A DNA stretch of 64,000 bases. It comes from Thermodesulfovibrio sp. 3462-1. Its GTDB lineage: Bacteria; Nitrospirota; Thermodesulfovibrionia; Thermodesulfovibrionales; Thermodesulfovibrionaceae. Numbering within the stretch: position 1 is the stretch's first letter; the number at the start of each line of letters is the position of its first letter. A model generated the notes under the pieces. The model was not told the DNA's origin. It saw only the letters and a list, made by a program, of their open reading frames with translations, and made no database searches. Shown one piece after another: positions 62,513 through 64,000 of the stretch. The position numbers and the translations under genes are program-made. The DNA is taken from positions 1,590,501-1,654,500 of the forward strand of contig NZ_CP144374.1 of NCBI RefSeq assembly GCF_040451425.1, in the 5' to 3' direction.

Positions 62513-64000
62513 TTAAACAAAAATTGTAAAAATATTTCTGGATACAGCTAACGCTTTAACTTGATTATCTGCAGTAATTAAAATAGCGTTGTATTCAATA
62601 CAGGTATTTATAATTAAATCATCCTTCTCTTGTGAAGTAAGCTTTTTAAATTTATCTGCTCTAAATTCTCCAACCTCTTTAAGTTTAATCCTGCCTATTG
62701 AAGCAAATTTCCCAAGTCTTTTAAATTCTTCTTTACCACCAGATGTATCACATTCAAATCTAACAATGCCAGGGATTAATATTGTAAAATCCTCAAAAAA
62801 ACTTTTTTTATTCAAAGCTTTTGAAATCAAACCTCTATTAATTATATTGCTATCGGGGATAATGAAACCACAATAATATCTTAATGTAAAATCCAAATTT
62901 TCTATTGTATTATTACAACTATGACATTTAGGAATAAATCTATCATCTTTATTAATAAGTTGAACAGATCTTGAAGCCGTTCCACAATGAGGACAAACTA
63001 CGGATAAAGCTCTAATATCTAATTTACCTAAATTAAATTGTTGCTTAAAACATTCAGTGAGAAGATCTTCATTAAGGGGGGGAATTTCTTTTCTTATTTC
63101 TTCTTTTTTTCCTTCAATTTCTCTGACTGATGAATATGAGCGCCTGATAAACCATAGCCAATCTTTACCAGATTTATACCATTTTTCAAGCCATTCAATA
63201 GTTTGCCCATCCCCAGCATTCCCAGAACCTATTGATAAATTTTCTATCTTAAACTCCTCTTTTTCATTTATGGTTTTAATTACCATTTCTCTATTCCTTT
63301 TTGCGATTAATGAAGCGATTCGTGCTTCTAAATATTTATCATCTGCTTTTTGAGAAACTACAATTTCCGCCCCTTTCTGTGCTAAAAAGTTTAGGAATCT
63401 TCTTAGAGTTTCACCTATGCCATAATCATCGATCACTATTCTACACTCTTCTATAAGAATATCTCTAAAAAATGTATTGAGTATCCTTTGATAAACTACA
63501 TCCATAATTTTGTTAATATTATATCTATCTATATCCCATGGAGGTATTTTTTCCTCTATAAATTTCAATCCCTTGTTTTGAAAATTAGCAATTTGCCTGA
63601 AAATTGTATCCCAGTAGTCAAAATTGTGTTTTTTCTTTGTATCAGCAGTGGATATGATTCTTTCTAATTCTGAAAAGAGAATACTTGGAATAATTGCGCC
63701 AACCAAATGCATATGTCCGATAATTTCGCCTTTCCCAGTTTCATCAAAACCTATAAGAAATTTTTTTGTAGGTTGTGTAAAGAGAGAACCAACTATAGAG
63801 TCAATGTAATTCCAAACATTTTCCACTGCAGGATCACGGGAGTTTGAAGGGGTACTATAAAGAGTTCCTGTTGAATAAAAAGTAAAAGTACTATCCGAAA
63901 ATCTTACTCTCCATTTTTCAGAGATATTCTTTACTTTTTCTTCTTCGCCACCCATTTTTAAGAGGTATTCTCTTATGTTTTCAGCTTTTTGGTTATCTAA
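62513..64000 (-). CDS. RNase HIII-like / zinc-ribbon / PIN fusion nuclease, partial (N-terminus outside window)
   Basis: The frame is open to the right edge, so the gene is cut; 495 codons are visible. In order: a substrate-binding-like domain (VRFSDSTFTFYSTGTLYST), an RNase HII/HIII-type core with FLIGFDETGKGEIIG (Asp-Glu-Gly-Gly pattern), CRIVIDDYG and QKADDKYLEARIASLIAKRN; a zinc ribbon with VVCPHCGTA and CHSCNN; and a PIN domain with IIPDSNIINRG, VRFECD, KDDLIINTC and ILITADNQ carrying four acidic residues. Two unrelated nuclease folds in one chain is unusual. Its setting beside HEPN and AlbA_2 genes suggests defense. The MGG at 63955 could be an alternative start. Confidence 0.75.
   Translation of the reverse strand, partial: LDNQKAENIREYLLKMGGEEEKVKNISEKWRVRFSDSTFTFYSTGTLYSTPSNSRDPAVENVWNYIDSIVGSLFTQPTKKFLIGFDETGKGEIIGHMHLVGAIIPSILFSELERIISTADTKKKHNFDYWDTIFRQIANFQNKGLKFIEEKIPPWDIDRYNINKIMDVVYQRILNTFFRDILIEECRIVIDDYGIGETLRRFLNFLAQKGAEIVVSQKADDKYLEARIASLIAKRNREMVIKTINEKEEFKIENLSIGSGNAGDGQTIEWLEKWYKSGKDWLWFIRRSYSSVREIEGKKEEIRKEIPPLNEDLLTECFKQQFNLGKLDIRALSVVCPHCGTASRSVQLINKDDRFIPKCHSCNNTIENLDFTLRYYCGFIIPDSNIINRGLISKALNKKSFFEDFTILIPGIVRFECDTSGGKEEFKRLGKFASIGRIKLKEVGEFRADKFKKLTSQEKDDLIINTCIEYNAILITADNQVKALAVSRNIFTIFV

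Noticed and set aside
1-64000. tRNA and rRNA genes
   Set aside because: No cloverleaf or conserved rRNA stretch was noticed by eye; a covariance search was not possible, so absence is not proven.

Overview
This 64 kb window is AT-rich and almost fully coding. It looks like a chromosomal segment of an anaerobic, diderm, probably thermophilic bacterium of the Nitrospirota, most likely Thermodesulfovibrio or a close relative. That assignment is inferred from gene content (LpxK, outer-membrane and lipoproteins, rubrerythrin, flavodiiron protein, a two-gene SUF system, remnants of a type III CRISPR system) and was not checked against a database.

Region 1 (1-15.6 kb, minus strand) is the S10-spc-str ribosomal superoperon, read from right to left: rpsL, rpsG, fusA, tuf, rpsJ, rplC-D-W-B, rpsS, rplV, rpsC, rplP, rpmC, rpsQ, rplN-X-E, rpsN-H, rplF-R, rpsE, rplO, secY, map, infA, rpmJ, rpsM (cut by the window edge). 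rpmD and adk are missing from their usual places. A sigma70-type promoter with an unusual inverted repeat lies upstream of rpsL.

Region 2 (15.7-23.7 kb, minus) carries an N-degron cluster (clpS-clpA-aat) with a HAD phosphatase and a GGQ release-factor-like protein, then a repeat-built coiled-coil protein, argJ-lysC and a degenerate receiver protein. Region 3 (23.7-35 kb, plus) is a long housekeeping run with many overlapping starts: rplI, dnaB, a MEMO-like protein, mobA, tatA, alr, an aminotransferase, era, a DUF151 nuclease, recO, an MNT-type nucleotidyltransferase with a collapsed HEPN partner, a tiny Cys-rich protein, marC, a corrinoid adenosyltransferase, a histidine phosphatase and lpxK.

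Region 4 (35-40.6 kb) is accessory: a GC-rich, highly structured untranslated segment before a pilin-like gene, a heptad-repeat coiled-coil gene, heavily decayed type III-D-like CRISPR RAMP genes without an array, an outer-membrane barrel whose signal peptide is in another frame, a TraT-like lipoprotein and a second lipoprotein. A 22-bp inverted repeat brackets this decayed and cell-envelope block.

Region 5 (40.6-56.5 kb) is metabolic and stress-related: the thiSGEC operon under a TPP riboswitch; a divergent PerR-like regulator with a rubredoxin-like zinc tail and its own Per-box, heading a ferritin/flavodiiron/rubrerythrin operon; a flavoprotein, a radical SAM protein and sufC-sufBD; then, on the minus strand, aroA-cmk-ispH-rpsA-sppA, an HU-like protein and an orphan OppD ATPase.

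Region 6 (56.5-64 kb, minus) looks like a defense island. It holds an RNase HIII-like/zinc-ribbon/PIN fusion (cut by the window edge), an AlbA_2/Schlafen-type protein, a broken DUF2851 gene, an Mrr_N-like winged-helix protein, two HEPN-type abortive-infection candidates and a nucleotidyltransferase remnant. Four of the genes in the island sit directly behind a copy of the same 66-75 bp sequence, which encodes the C-terminal tail typical of type IIG/Eco57I-like DNA methyltransferases, although no methyltransferase body is present. This repeated 'methylase tail plus cargo gene' arrangement and the three-domain nuclease are the most novel features here.
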